A DNA stretch of 64,000 bases from Pusillimonas sp. UBA3987 (GTDB lineage Bacteria > Pseudomonadota > Gammaproteobacteria > Burkholderiales > Burkholderiaceae_B). Both the position numbers and the translations under genes were made by a program. The DNA is taken from positions 1 to 64,000 of the forward strand of contig DGCD01000020.1 of the NCBI GenBank assembly GCA_002384935.1. Reading direction: 5' to 3'. The notes under the pieces were generated by a model. The model had not been told where the DNA came from and did no database searches. It worked only from the letters and a program-made list of their open reading frames with translations. Below, piece by piece: positions 1 through 9,494 of the stretch. Numbering within the stretch: position 1 is the first letter of the stretch; the number at the start of each line of letters is the position of its first letter.

Positions 1-1979
1 CCCCCTTTTATGATGAAGAGCCTAAAGGTGGCATAGGCATTGTGTTCCTGGTGTGTCCTGCTTAAGTCGCCCTGATAGCCTATTTTCAGGCTGCTTCGGT
101 TAGATAACGCCGTGGTGATGTTCAATTGCAGTTGCGCCTGGTCGCGGCTCAAATCCGGCCCCGTCGTGTTGAACTGAATGCCGGGTGCGTCGGTGAAGGC
201 GGCATCAACGTTGGCGGTGGTGTCTGCAAATTCATGCAGCCATGCCAGGCTTGCGTCCATACGCCATTGGCGAGCCGAAGTTGTCGTGAAATCTGTGGTC
301 AGGCGTAAACCCAGTTGCGAACGCAACGATTCCTGACGGTTTTCAGCACTGTTCAGGCTTGCTTGGCCTGCGCCCGTTTCAGCAAAACCGGCACGATCAA
401 GATGGGTATATTCAACACCCAGAAATGGCGTGATCGTTACGTTTTGATCAATTGCAAAAGCCTGTCCGAACTCCAGGGAAGCACTGCGCGTGTCAATATC
501 GTAATGGCCCGTTGCCTGAGAAACAAGGGATCCTGCTTTTACCCGGCGAACGCTGCTGACCTGGTGACGGCCTATGCCGATAGAGCCATAGAGATAGCGG
601 TTACTATTCAAAAGTATCCGGCCATATAGCGCGGTTTCAACGCTGTTCAGGTCGTGATCATCGGCGCGGGTTTCACTATAGCTTAGGCTGGCCCCCGTTA
701 ATACGGTGCTATTCAGCCAGTAATCGTAACCCGCTGCAATGCCACCGTATTTATAATCGGTACCGCGCGCATTGCTGTTGCCGTCAATACTGCCAAAACC
801 CGCTTGTGGTGCCAACCATATGCCACTGTTTTGGCTAAGGCTCAAATCTGCCGCGGTTGTACTTGTATCTGAAAGCGCAGCAAAATGGCCATTTTCAACT
901 TTTCCCAGTCTTTGTGCCCGATGGTCTGATATCGGATGGCGGTTACTTCCTGGATAAGGGGTCATCTTTCGGCTACGTTTATTAAGCAAAGCGCTAAAGC
1001 GCCGGCTGGCCAATAAAGCCAGTGTAGAGCCCTGGCTTAACTGATTGCCGCTTAAACTTTCAAGCGCTTTTTGCGCATTGGCTTTATCCAGAACGATTAA
1101 GTTATCGGTTATATCTGTAAGCAAGCCACGACTGTAGGCTTGCGATAAGGCATTGGCCGTATTGACTGTATTGGCTGTTGTGCCCAGTGCGTTGAAGACA
1201 TTGTCGTTGCGCTTTAAACGAAGTGAAACCGTCGTGGCGCTGTACCCCAGGCTGGCTTGCAAAAAAGCAAAATTCGGTAAATCGACAGAGACGGAATCGA
1301 ACTCACCCGCAATGCTGCCGGCCTGAACAATGGTGTAGTCGGTTGTACTTGCGTAACTGCCGGGTTCCGGTAATACCGAGACTCGGCCGCCTGTCAGGGT
1401 TGCGTTACCGGAGGCGATGATTTTATCGGCATCGCCACTTGCATTGACTTCAACCTCATAGATACCGCCACTGCTGAAATCGACGTCGGCGACAGTGATG
1501 GAGCCAATTGAATTGCCGGGGGCGAGCGTGCCGCCCTTCAGAAAAAGATCGCCCATGAATCCGTTGCCGCCCAGGCGGGCGCTGCCGTTGACTGTAATAG
1601 CTGAATTGGCAATTGAACCAGTCACAACCAATGCGCCTGCGTCGACGGTTGTGGCGCCGGTGTAGGTATTCGTGCCGGTGAGTGTCAACGTGCCCGTGCC
1701 GGTTTTTGTCAGGCGGCCATCTGCGCCTGAGATGACACCGCTGAAAATGGTAGAGGCATTGTTTGCGCCCGACGTTAACGTATTGGGGCCAGGCGTGCCG
1801 GCCAGATTAACCGTGCCGTTGCCCGCCAATGAGCCGATGCGTAAATGATCGCCAAGTGAGAGCGCCGCATTGGTGTTGACGGTAACGGCACTATTGTTGC
1901 CTAACGCGTACGGATTGAACGTGTTTAATTGCCCGCTGTTAAGTGTTGTTGTGCCGGTATAGTTGGAAGCCGCGTGCAT
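1..1979 (-). pseudogene. autotransporter, C-terminal passenger part and beta-barrel (3' partial, downstream of an in-frame stop)
   Basis: Reading the minus strand from 1982 down to 3 gives about 660 codons with no stop, in exactly the same frame as the upstream fragment that ends with TAA at 1985-1983. The first part still has passenger-type repeats (for example SNYTGTTTL, GTLTLTGTNTYTG). A linker follows, and then a typical autotransporter beta-barrel beginning near GIWLAPQAGFG with alternating strand patterns. The last strand (AYATFRLF) lies at the window edge, so probably only a few residues are missing. There is an ATG at 1979-1977, two codons after the stop, with GGCGG upstream, but no signal peptide. 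Independent export of this part is therefore unlikely. I read it as the second half of one broken gene. Confidence 0.8.
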
Positions 1980-1982
1980 GTT

Positions 1983-3635
1983 TTAGCCGCCATCACCGGA
2001 AATGACGATACTGCCGGTGCCGGAAATAGCGGCGTTGTTGTTTCCCACCATTGCGGGAACGGTGCGGATCGTTAATGTATTGTCATTCAGTAAAACTTTG
2101 CCGGTGCTGCCCATTGAAAGATTGCTGATGGTTTCATCGTTAAGCAGTTCAAATTCGCCGGCGCCGGTTAATCCATAGGTGTCGGCAATGGCGTTTCCAC
2201 CGGCAACAGCCAGGCGCCCCGCATTAACTGTAATCTGTGCGCTTCCTGTTTGCAGGCTGGTTCCGCCAAGCGTTAAGGTGCCCGGCCCGTTTTTAATGAG
2301 CGGGTTATGGGAAAAACTATTGGCATTGCCGATGAAGCTACCCCCATAAGTGCTATTGACGGTTTGATTGACGGTCAGTGTTGAATTGCCGCTATTACCC
2401 AGGTTGATAACGCCGCCGGTGCCATATAAATTTGCCACCGTTTCATTGAAATTATTTAAATCGAAGGTACCGCCGTTTATGACCATATTGCCGGCATCAG
2501 AAATGCGGTTGTTGTCGGCCAGACGCAAGGTGCCGTTGTTAACGGTGGTATTGCCGGTGTAGGTGTGGTTGCCTGTTAGCGTCGTCGTGCCACTGCCAAT
2601 GAAATTGACGGAGGTGCTGCCGCTAATGACAATGGCATTGCCTGTTGCGGTGCCATTGTCGGTAAAGTGATAATTGGTGTCGGTATGGTTGAAATTAATA
2701 GTAGCTGTGCCTGTGCCGCCACTCACCGATGTTGCGTTCAGCACCCCCGCGGTGGCGCCGTTGCCGATGTTCAGCGTCCCGTTGCCACCCGCTCTGCCCA
2801 GGCTAAGGCTACCTGTTCCGCTGCCAACACTCACCACGCCGTCATTCTCGATACTTAGCGTGCCGGTGCCAAAGTCGCCGATCCTTAGTCCTGTGCCGTT
2901 ATTCCAGGCAGAACCCGACCCGGTCACTGTCACTGATCCACTGCCGCCAGCAGCGCGGCCAACGAGGGCAAAAGTGTTTTCGGCTAACCCGCCATTGCGG
3001 ATTTCCAGCGTGCCGGTGCCAAAGTCTCCGATTATCATGCCGGCCAGCGTGTGGGTGAGGCTTGAGCCGACACCGTCGATTGTGATCAAACCGATACTGC
3101 CGCTATTTTTACCCACAGAGGTGGGCAGGGGAGATGTGGTGTTGCTGACTTTCCCGCCGTTGCTGACCGCCAATGTGCCGGTACCGGATTCACCCACCGT
3201 TAAATTGAAGCTAGGCGAAGAGCTGCCCCATTGCGAGGTTGGTCCATCGACTATTACCGTGCCGATGCTACCTGCCTGAAGGCCGATTGAGGCTGAAGTG
3301 TCGGTTTCGAGTTGACCGTCGTCAATAATTTCAAGTCGGCCGCCGTTCAGGTTTCCGATCTGAATGGAATATGTCTGCGCTCCGGTTGACCGCAGCTGGG
3401 CGGTACCTTCGTTGTCGATAACGGCAGTTCGGCTATCGTCTGGAACGCCGGGAATGTTGCCAGACCAGTTGTTGGGGTTGTTCCAGTTGCCGCTGGCAGC
3501 GTCCCAGTTCAAATTGCTTAATTGCGCGGTACACAAGCCAGGGGTTACGCATGCCAGTGCGGCAGCCAGCAGGTGGGTGGTTTTGGTCTTGGTGGGCAAG
3601 CTTGTGGCGCCGGCAAAGCGGCGAAACTGGGGCAT
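1983..3635 (-). CDS. autotransporter passenger N-terminal part (beta-strand repeat protein), cut by an in-frame stop
   Basis: This is the secreted passenger portion of a type Va autotransporter, 550 residues from the ATG at 3635. It starts with an extended signal peptide (basic RRFAG and KTKTTH stretch, then a hydrophobic run to about residue 38 ending CTAQ). Many autotransporter-associated repeats follow, with GTGTL, NGG and GNTTVNNGTL patterns forming a predicted beta-helix. I chose ATG 3635 because AGGAA lies about 8 bases upstream. A TTG 45 bases further out is in frame but makes a worse signal sequence. The frame ends ISGDGG then TAA, with no barrel, although the barrel continues in frame below. 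As it stands the product could reach the periplasm but not the surface. The AraC-type gene ends 60 bases upstream on the same strand. Confidence 0.85.
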   Translation of the reverse strand: MPQFRRFAGATSLPTKTKTTHLLAAALACVTPGLCTAQLSNLNWDAASGNWNNPNNWSGNIPGVPDDSRTAVIDNEGTAQLRSTGAQTYSIQIGNLNGGRLEIIDDGQLETDTSASIGLQAGSIGTVIVDGPTSQWGSSSPSFNLTVGESGTGTLAVSNGGKVSNTTSPLPTSVGKNSGSIGLITIDGVGSSLTHTLAGMIIGDFGTGTLEIRNGGLAENTFALVGRAAGGSGSVTVTGSGSAWNNGTGLRIGDFGTGTLSIENDGVVSVGSGTGSLSLGRAGGNGTLNIGNGATAGVLNATSVSGGTGTATINFNHTDTNYHFTDNGTATGNAIVISGSTSVNFIGSGTTTLTGNHTYTGNTTVNNGTLRLADNNRISDAGNMVINGGTFDLNNFNETVANLYGTGGVINLGNSGNSTLTVNQTVNSTYGGSFIGNANSFSHNPLIKNGPGTLTLGGTSLQTGSAQITVNAGRLAVAGGNAIADTYGLTGAGEFELLNDETISNLSMGSTGKVLLNDNTLTIRTVPAMVGNNNAAISGTGSIVISGDGG

Positions 3636-3695
3636 GAGTTGGAATTCCTGAATGGCGAATGTATTCAGGAGGTTACGCAATGAAAGAGGTCAGGG

Positions 3696-4664
3696 CTATC
3701 CGTTTTCCGAAACTGAAGAGGCAAGTGTGTGCGAGGGAGACTCGCCAAACGCGCGTTTGTAGTCGAGCGCAAAACGACCCAGGTGCAGGAAGCCGAAATG
3801 CATGGCAACCGCCGTTACGTTGTGGGCGCTGCGGTGCGATGCCTGCAAGGCGTTTCTTACACTATTCAAACGGCACATCCGCAGATAGGCAAGTGGCGAC
3901 ATATCAACGTAGGCGCGAAACGCATATTGCAGCGTTCGTTCCGATACGCCAAGTGCGCTGCACACATCGACAATGGTGGGAACCGTACCCGTTGCAAATT
4001 GCGCCGAGACAAAGTCGCGGGCCTGGTTGCACACCTGAAGCGCCCTTGTTCGTTCGGTTTTCGAAGGACTCTGCAACGACACATCCGATGCAACGGTCAT
4101 GTGCAGCACGCTTTGCAATAAAGCGTCTTGCAAGGTGGTATTGATTAATTCAGGTGTTATGCCCGGCGCGTTGGCCAGGGCAAGAAATGGTGCAACGACC
4201 TCGATGAAGCTAAGGCGCTGCGGTGTGGGTATCGCAATCACTTCTGTTGGCGCGCGCTCCCAGTCTTGCGGGTTGAGTATTCGCGCCTTGGCTAAAAATT
4301 CGTCCTGGTTGAAACTGATGTAGGTTGTTTGCGCGCCGTTGGGAACGTAGATGTCGAATTCATTGCGTTCCGGCATAAAGAAAACGGTGTTGCGACTCAC
4401 CGTTGAGTGCTTGGAAAAGCGGAAAGTGGGGTCTTCGGTACAGCTTGAAACGGTGCATAGGTTCGCAGGCGTTGCACCAAGCTTATGTATGGCAATCAGT
4501 TGGCTTTCGCGAACAATTTGCTGTTTTCCCATATCCAGCGTTTCAACTTGGGCCACGTGTTTGCCATGTCCAAGCTGATAGCACTCCATTTCAACCCAAG
4601 GCTGGAGTGCGGCTTGCTCGTTTGGTGATTCAACGGGGTGGGCTCGTTGCGTTGTTGCTTTCAA
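3696..4664 (-). CDS. AraC-family transcriptional regulator
   Basis: This is a DNA-binding transcription factor of 322 residues. The C-terminal 100 residues carry the double helix-turn-helix of the AraC family: CSALGVSERTLQYAF is the first helix pair, and VTAVAMHFGFLHLGRFALDYKRAFGESP is the second half, here written only as a position (about residues 275-305). That second half resembles EutR-like AraC members. The N-terminal 200 residues would be the effector or dimerisation part, and I cannot name its ligand. The start at 4664 is a TTG without a clear ribosome site. ATG 4589 (residue 26) is a real alternative. It lies between the PhnD-like gene (61 bases upstream) and the autotransporter (60 bases downstream) on the same strand, so it may control the autotransporter. 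No ethanolamine genes are present. Confidence 0.85.
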   Translation of the reverse strand: MKATTQRAHPVESPNEQAALQPWVEMECYQLGHGKHVAQVETLDMGKQQIVRESQLIAIHKLGATPANLCTVSSCTEDPTFRFSKHSTVSRNTVFFMPERNEFDIYVPNGAQTTYISFNQDEFLAKARILNPQDWERAPTEVIAIPTPQRLSFIEVVAPFLALANAPGITPELINTTLQDALLQSVLHMTVASDVSLQSPSKTERTRALQVCNQARDFVSAQFATGTVPTIVDVCSALGVSERTLQYAFRAYVDMSPLAYLRMCRLNSVRNALQASHRSAHNVTAVAMHFGFLHLGRFALDYKRAFGESPSHTLASSVSENG

Positions 4665-4725
4665 TGGGCGTTTATTACGGAATATTTTGCAGTTATTTGC
4701 ATTTTTACCTTAATGCGTGATGTTG

Positions 4726-5631
4726 TCACTGTCTTTCTGGCCGGTATTCATGATGTGGCCCGGTCAACACATTCTTATAATTTGAATGGTTTACGGGTGC
4801 AAAGCCAATGGCTTGCTGCGACTCAAGAAAGCGGCTCAGTTCTTTTTCGCCATTCAGCAACCGTTTTTTTATCTCGGTTTTCAGGTGTTCACAGATTGAC
4901 GCACTGAAAACATACGGGTCGTAGTGCAGCGGGGCCGATTTCCACAACACATTTAGTTGGTCTGCCTGCATTTTCCCTTTCTTGATAAAGTCGTCGGCAC
5001 GCACACTTGCAACAAATGCAGCATCGATGCGTTTATCCAGCAGGGCCTCGATTGAGCGGTCATGTGAACCTGTGTAAATAAGCGACCCGAAGAAACGCGC
5101 CAGGTTGCCATGGCCAAGGTTCGCGAAAACGCGCTGCGGCAGGATGGCGCCGGAAGTGCTGGACGGTTCGCTGAAAGCAACATCTTTTCCTTCCAGTTGG
5201 CTGACCGTTTCAATGTTGCTGTCGCTGCGAACCAATAGTATCGAGTAATAGTAATTTCCGGCAGGTGTAAAGCGTCCTTGTTCAATGGTCAGGCTGGCAA
5301 AGGCTTCAATGCCGGGCTCCTGGGCGTACGCCATCAGGTAGCTGGCCGGCCCCAGCCAGGCAATATCGATACCGCCGGAGACCAGGGCCTGAACGACACT
5401 GTCGTAGGATTCTGCAGGAACCATTTCAACCGGCATATCCAGGCTTTTGCTTAAGTATTGAATCAGAGGCTGGTATTCCCGGGTGAGTATCGCCATGGGT
5501 TTTTTGGGAATCACACCGAAGCGAATACGATCCTGCGAGCATGTGGCGGGTTTGGCCGGTGCCGGTTGCGCGACAGGCGCCGTGCCGGAATAAAAGAGCA
5601 GCAGTACAAACAGGATGACGTGTTTAAGCAT
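4726..5631 (-). CDS. PhnD-like periplasmic binding protein
   Basis: This 301-residue exported solute-binding protein belongs to the phosphate/phosphite/phosphonate-binding family (PhnD-like). A signal peptide covers roughly the first 22 residues. The family features visible are FGVIPKKP near the start, the SYDSVVQAL and IDIAWLGPASY region, and the SSTSGAILPQ segment that shapes the ligand pocket. There is no ABC permease or ATPase next to it. Instead it starts 15 bases after the stop of a membrane GGDEF-EAL protein on the same strand. The sequence therefore suggests a sensory rather than a transport role, but this is inference and the ligand is unknown. It has no lipobox, so it should be soluble in the periplasm. 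Confidence 0.85.
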   Translation of the reverse strand: MLKHVILFVLLLFYSGTAPVAQPAPAKPATCSQDRIRFGVIPKKPMAILTREYQPLIQYLSKSLDMPVEMVPAESYDSVVQALVSGGIDIAWLGPASYLMAYAQEPGIEAFASLTIEQGRFTPAGNYYYSILLVRSDSNIETVSQLEGKDVAFSEPSSTSGAILPQRVFANLGHGNLARFFGSLIYTGSHDRSIEALLDKRIDAAFVASVRADDFIKKGKMQADQLNVLWKSAPLHYDPYVFSASICEHLKTEIKKRLLNGEKELSRFLESQQAIGFAPVNHSNYKNVLTGPHHEYRPERQ

Positions 5632-5646
5632 CGGGTGGTTCAGTGG

Positions 5647-7992
5647 TCAGGATAAGGTGGCGTGCTCGCCGGCGAAGGAAGCTTCCAGCGCGAGCAAGGA
5701 TTTTGGGTCTAATGGCCGGCTGAAGTGATAGCCTTGCGCGAGGTCGCACCCCGCCAGTTTCAGGTACACAACCTGCTCCAGCGTTTCAACACCTTCGGCG
5801 ACAACCTGCAGGTTCATTTTCTTTGCCAGTGCAATGGTGGATGACACGATGGGGCTGTCGTCGTGGCGGTTCGATAACGGCGCGATCAGTTTGCGATCAA
5901 TCTTCAGTTTCGTGATGGGCAGGTTATACAGGTGGGCAAACCCGGCATATCCGTGTCCGAAGTCGTCCAGGCTGATGCCGATGCCATGACGACGCAGACG
6001 CTCCAGGTGATGAATCGCTTTCTCCGGACGATTCAGAATGGCGGTTTCCGTAATTTCCAGGTCGATCATCGACGGCGGAATCTGGAAAGCTTTCAGGGAA
6101 TCGAGAACCATGCTGCTGAAGTGGTCCGAGGCAAGCTGCAGTGCCGAGACGTTGATACTGATATGTCGCTCACAGCCGTCTTTGCGCCAGACGCTCAGCT
6201 GTTCGCAGGCCAGGCGAAGCACGGTCTCACCCAATTCGACAATGAGACCGCTACGCTCGGCGATGGCGATGAAGCGGTCGGGGTAGATCATGCCGTGGTC
6301 AGGATGTTGCCAGCGAACCAGGCTTTCGTAGCCAACGATTTTCATGGTGTCCAGATCAATCATGGGCTGGTAATGCAAAACAAGCTGGTGTTTCTTTAAC
6401 GCTTCAATCAGCGATTGTTCAATTTGAAAAGCCTCCAGGCTGCTGGTGTTCAGAGATGGATCGTAGAACCGGTATTGGCCACGTCCTGATTGCTTGGCGG
6501 AATACATGGCGTTGTCGGCGCATCGTATCAATTCATCAATGGTCTGGGCGTCGCGCGGGCATATCGATACGCCAACGCTGGGGCTGGTATTAAGCTCGGT
6601 GCCATCGAGCGCATAGGTATCGGACAGGCGCGCCACCAGCGTTTGTACCCAGTTTGTAATGCTGGTTTCGGTGCGGTCTCCGGCCAGTAGAATCACGAAT
6701 TCATCGCCGCCGAACCGGGCGGCGTAATCGCCCGGCTCCAGCAGTCTTTTAATGCGTCCGGCAACGGCCTGCAGAAGCAGGTCGCCTGTTTTGTGGCCCA
6801 AGGTGTCGTTAATTGACTTGAAGCGGTCAAGATCGATAAAAAGCACGGCCAGCAGTTTGCGGCATGCGCGTTGCTCGGTAATGACGCGTGCACCGATATC
6901 CATCAGTTGGCGTCGGTTGAAAAGGCCGCTCAGGTGGTCGGTGGATGCGGCCAGGCTGCTGCGCCGGTGTGCCGTTTCGAGCCGTTCGATTAATGCCTGG
7001 TTCTCATCCTGTGCGTAGTTAAGCGCAGTAATTGTTTCCTGCTGCGCGTTAATCATCTTCAGTAACCATGCCAGAACACCGATTACGACACCGGTCAGCA
7101 ACAGGTAGATCCACTTTTGCTGTTGTTCGCGCGCATCAATAGGTGCCAGAATATCGCCGTATTGTTGGCTTACAACGACCGTCCAGCCCAGTTCGGGTTT
7201 GCGGCTTAACAGGCTTTGATACAGGCCGGCCTGTGATGCCGACTGAAAACGGCCTGTAATGACGGTTCTGTCGGGCGGGTTCAAGGGGATCAGATCGGGC
7301 CCTGAAACCAACACGCCGCTATGGTTGGTTCGCAACCGTTCGACATTGTTGCGGTCGAGCAATTGGATAATGCCGCTTTGCCCTAAATTGATATCCTGGT
7401 ACAGACGGGTTAGATAGCCCACGTCCATTTCGATATACAGAACACCGGTCAGTGTTTTTGAATCCCCGTCGACAACGGGTAGAAGAAAAGGTATTTTCCA
7501 TTCGGGCGGTGTGGAGGAGGTGCTGTTCGGGGTGTCTTTCTTCTGATTTGTTTGAGTCGGCAGAAAAACCGTATTGCCGTACTGTTGCAGTTGTTTTCGT
7601 ACCTGCTTCATCCATGCCGGCGGTAACTGGGCGCGACTTTGTTGATGACTGCTTAACCCGTAGTTTCCTTTTGCGTCGTAAAGGGTAATTCGGTTGAAAA
7701 TGGGATCTTGAGCGAGAATGCGTGACAGGTTGCGTTGAAGCGCAGTGGGTTGCCATTGGCCTCCCAGGGCCGATTGCCCCAGGGCCTGGGCTCGATCAGC
7801 TATTTGACCAAGATGTTCGGTGATGATGATGGCCAGGTTCTGGTGTTCAGTGGCACGGGCTTCCAGTGCCTCTTTATGTGCGACTTCGTATTGCCGGTTA
7901 TGGGAAATCCAGAGAAACGATAAAAGTGACAAGCCCAAAATAATAATGACCCAGTTGATCGGGCTATTGGAAACAGCAAGAAATGGGCGCAC
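5647..7992 (-). CDS. membrane sensor diguanylate cyclase/phosphodiesterase (GGDEF-EAL)
   Basis: This is an enzyme of 781 residues that can make or break cyclic di-GMP. A transmembrane helix at about 12-30 and another near 297-315 (IYLLLTGVVIGVLAWLL) bracket a periplasmic sensor domain of CACHE type. The GGDEF domain has an intact GGDEF at residues 428-432. The four residues where the RxxD inhibitory site normally lies read EPGD, so product inhibition at that site is probably lost. The EAL domain has ESL at 556-558 in place of EAL. It keeps the metal and catalytic residues seen in NVS, ITET, DDFG, KIDR and VAEGVET, so phosphodiesterase activity is plausible. The start is GTG at 7992 with GAGGGG 9 bases before it. 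It forms an operon with the PhnD-like gene. Confidence 0.93.
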   Translation of the reverse strand: MRPFLAVSNSPINWVIIILGLSLLSFLWISHNRQYEVAHKEALEARATEHQNLAIIITEHLGQIADRAQALGQSALGGQWQPTALQRNLSRILAQDPIFNRITLYDAKGNYGLSSHQQSRAQLPPAWMKQVRKQLQQYGNTVFLPTQTNQKKDTPNSTSSTPPEWKIPFLLPVVDGDSKTLTGVLYIEMDVGYLTRLYQDINLGQSGIIQLLDRNNVERLRTNHSGVLVSGPDLIPLNPPDRTVITGRFQSASQAGLYQSLLSRKPELGWTVVVSQQYGDILAPIDAREQQQKWIYLLLTGVVIGVLAWLLKMINAQQETITALNYAQDENQALIERLETAHRRSSLAASTDHLSGLFNRRQLMDIGARVITEQRACRKLLAVLFIDLDRFKSINDTLGHKTGDLLLQAVAGRIKRLLEPGDYAARFGGDEFVILLAGDRTETSITNWVQTLVARLSDTYALDGTELNTSPSVGVSICPRDAQTIDELIRCADNAMYSAKQSGRGQYRFYDPSLNTSSLEAFQIEQSLIEALKKHQLVLHYQPMIDLDTMKIVGYESLVRWQHPDHGMIYPDRFIAIAERSGLIVELGETVLRLACEQLSVWRKDGCERHISINVSALQLASDHFSSMVLDSLKAFQIPPSMIDLEITETAILNRPEKAIHHLERLRRHGIGISLDDFGHGYAGFAHLYNLPITKLKIDRKLIAPLSNRHDDSPIVSSTIALAKKMNLQVVAEGVETLEQVVYLKLAGCDLAQGYHFSRPLDPKSLLALEASFAGEHATLS

Positions 7993-8107
7993 TGCATGAA
8001 ACCCCTCGAATTGGCAGACTGTCGTGGCTTGAGTTACGGGTATTATTTCGCGCTAGTATGACGCGATTGTTAAAACGTATTATTTATGTAATAGAAAATG
8101 AGGTGAT

Positions 8108-9475
8108 TTAGCCCACTTGAAACGTGGTTTCCGGATATCGGACATGGCTGCGACGTTTGGCACTTAAGCTGTATATCAGCGCAAGAGGGCCCAGGCGGCC
8201 AACAAACATTAATAAAATCACCAGAATTTGACTGGGCGGCGAGAGTGTCGGAGTTAGGTCCCTGCTCAGGCCCGTCGTGCTGACGGCCGAAACCACTTCG
8301 AAAAGAATGCTTATAAACGGCGCAGTCTCAAAAATTGTCATCAGCAGCGTTGCAAAGAAGATCAACAATGAGGTTATCAGCAGTAGCGCCAGTGATTTTT
8401 GAACCGTGTCTTCAGAGATGGCCCGGTTGAGCAGTGTGGGTTGCGGATGTTGAAAAATATAGGCCCTTGCGGCAGCCATTAACACGATGAAAGTGCCTAT
8501 TTTTATGCCGCTGGCCAAACTGAGCGACCCCCCGCCAATAAACATGAACAGCATCATTAAAACAGTGGTGCTGTCTTCCAGCTCGCTGATGATGACGCTA
8601 CTGAAACCCGCCGTTCGTGTGGTAATGGTTTGCAACCAGGCTGCCAGCGCCTGATCGCTTATGCTGAGCGGTGCGAATGTGGCCGGGTTGTTGCGCTCCA
8701 TAAGCCAAATCAGGCAAAAGCCGGTTAGGTTCAATACCAGCGTGCCAATAATCACGATGCGTGTGTAAGGCATCAGGTGACGCCAGTTTCGTTTTTGCCG
8801 CACGTCGTGAATAACCGAGAACCCGATACCCCCCAGGATAATGAGCAAGGTTGTGCCCAGAATGATGACGGGGTCGCCTGCATAGTCGATAATTTGTGTC
8901 GTGGAGATCGACATGCCGGCATTGTTGAATGCGGAAATACCATGGAAAATGCCTTGGCCCAATGCCTGCATAAAAGGCGTGCCTTGCCACCACCAAAGCG
9001 TAAAAATAACGATGCCGATCAATTCAATGACAAAGGTGATCTTGATCATGGCATAGGCAATTTGCCTGACGGTTGACACATTGGTTTGATTGAACGCTTC
9101 CTGCGCCAATGCCTGATGTTGCAGGCTGATACGCTTTCCCAGGGCCAGTGCGGCGGTAACCGAAAGTGTGACGAAACCCAGCCCCCCGATTTGCACCAGC
9201 GCAATGAGAATTGCCTGGCCAATTGGCGTATAAGTGGTGCCGATATCAACGGCCGTGAGGCCCGTGATTGTTACGGCCGACACCGCAGAGAACAGCGCAG
9301 CCAGCACAGAAATACCTTCATGCGTTGAAAACGGCAGTAAGAGCAGTCCCATGCCGATAACGCTCAGTACGGCAAAACCTGCCGTCAGGACAATGGGCGG
9401 GCTGACGTTGATTCGCCCGGTTTTTCTTACACGCCGGTAGTTATACAGGGTGTGTCTTGGATGCCAGTGTCGCAT
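8108..9475 (-). CDS. ktrB: Trk/Ktr-type potassium uptake membrane subunit
   Basis: This is the inner-membrane potassium-translocating subunit of a Ktr-type system, 455 residues. It is a polytopic protein with the repeated membrane-pore-membrane pattern of the TrkH/KtrB superfamily. Selectivity-filter-like segments include VTITGLTAVD near residue 70, NNAGMSI near 190, TRTAGF near 290 and STTGLS near 405. Length and membrane pattern fit KtrB better than the longer TrkH. It lies 19 bases downstream of the gene for the regulatory subunit KtrA, so the two should be transcribed together. Uptake would be sodium-linked or membrane-potential-driven, as known for the family. Confidence 0.93.
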   Translation of the reverse strand: MRHWHPRHTLYNYRRVRKTGRINVSPPIVLTAGFAVLSVIGMGLLLLPFSTHEGISVLAALFSAVSAVTITGLTAVDIGTTYTPIGQAILIALVQIGGLGFVTLSVTAALALGKRISLQHQALAQEAFNQTNVSTVRQIAYAMIKITFVIELIGIVIFTLWWWQGTPFMQALGQGIFHGISAFNNAGMSISTTQIIDYAGDPVIILGTTLLIILGGIGFSVIHDVRQKRNWRHLMPYTRIVIIGTLVLNLTGFCLIWLMERNNPATFAPLSISDQALAAWLQTITTRTAGFSSVIISELEDSTTVLMMLFMFIGGGSLSLASGIKIGTFIVLMAAARAYIFQHPQPTLLNRAISEDTVQKSLALLLITSLLIFFATLLMTIFETAPFISILFEVVSAVSTTGLSRDLTPTLSPPSQILVILLMFVGRLGPLALIYSLSAKRRSHVRYPETTFQVG

Positions 9476-9494
9476 GCGGACGATTTTTCAAGTT

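Noticed and set aside
2674..3279. A 201-codon open frame on the plus strand inside the autotransporter
   Set aside because: It is antisense to the repeat-rich passenger. Its recurring VPVPKSPI pattern mirrors the passenger repeats, and it has no ribosome site or family match.
3659..4144. Plus-strand open frames of 130-161 codons opposite the AraC-type gene
   Set aside because: They are antisense shadows. The minus-strand frame has a clear double helix-turn-helix.
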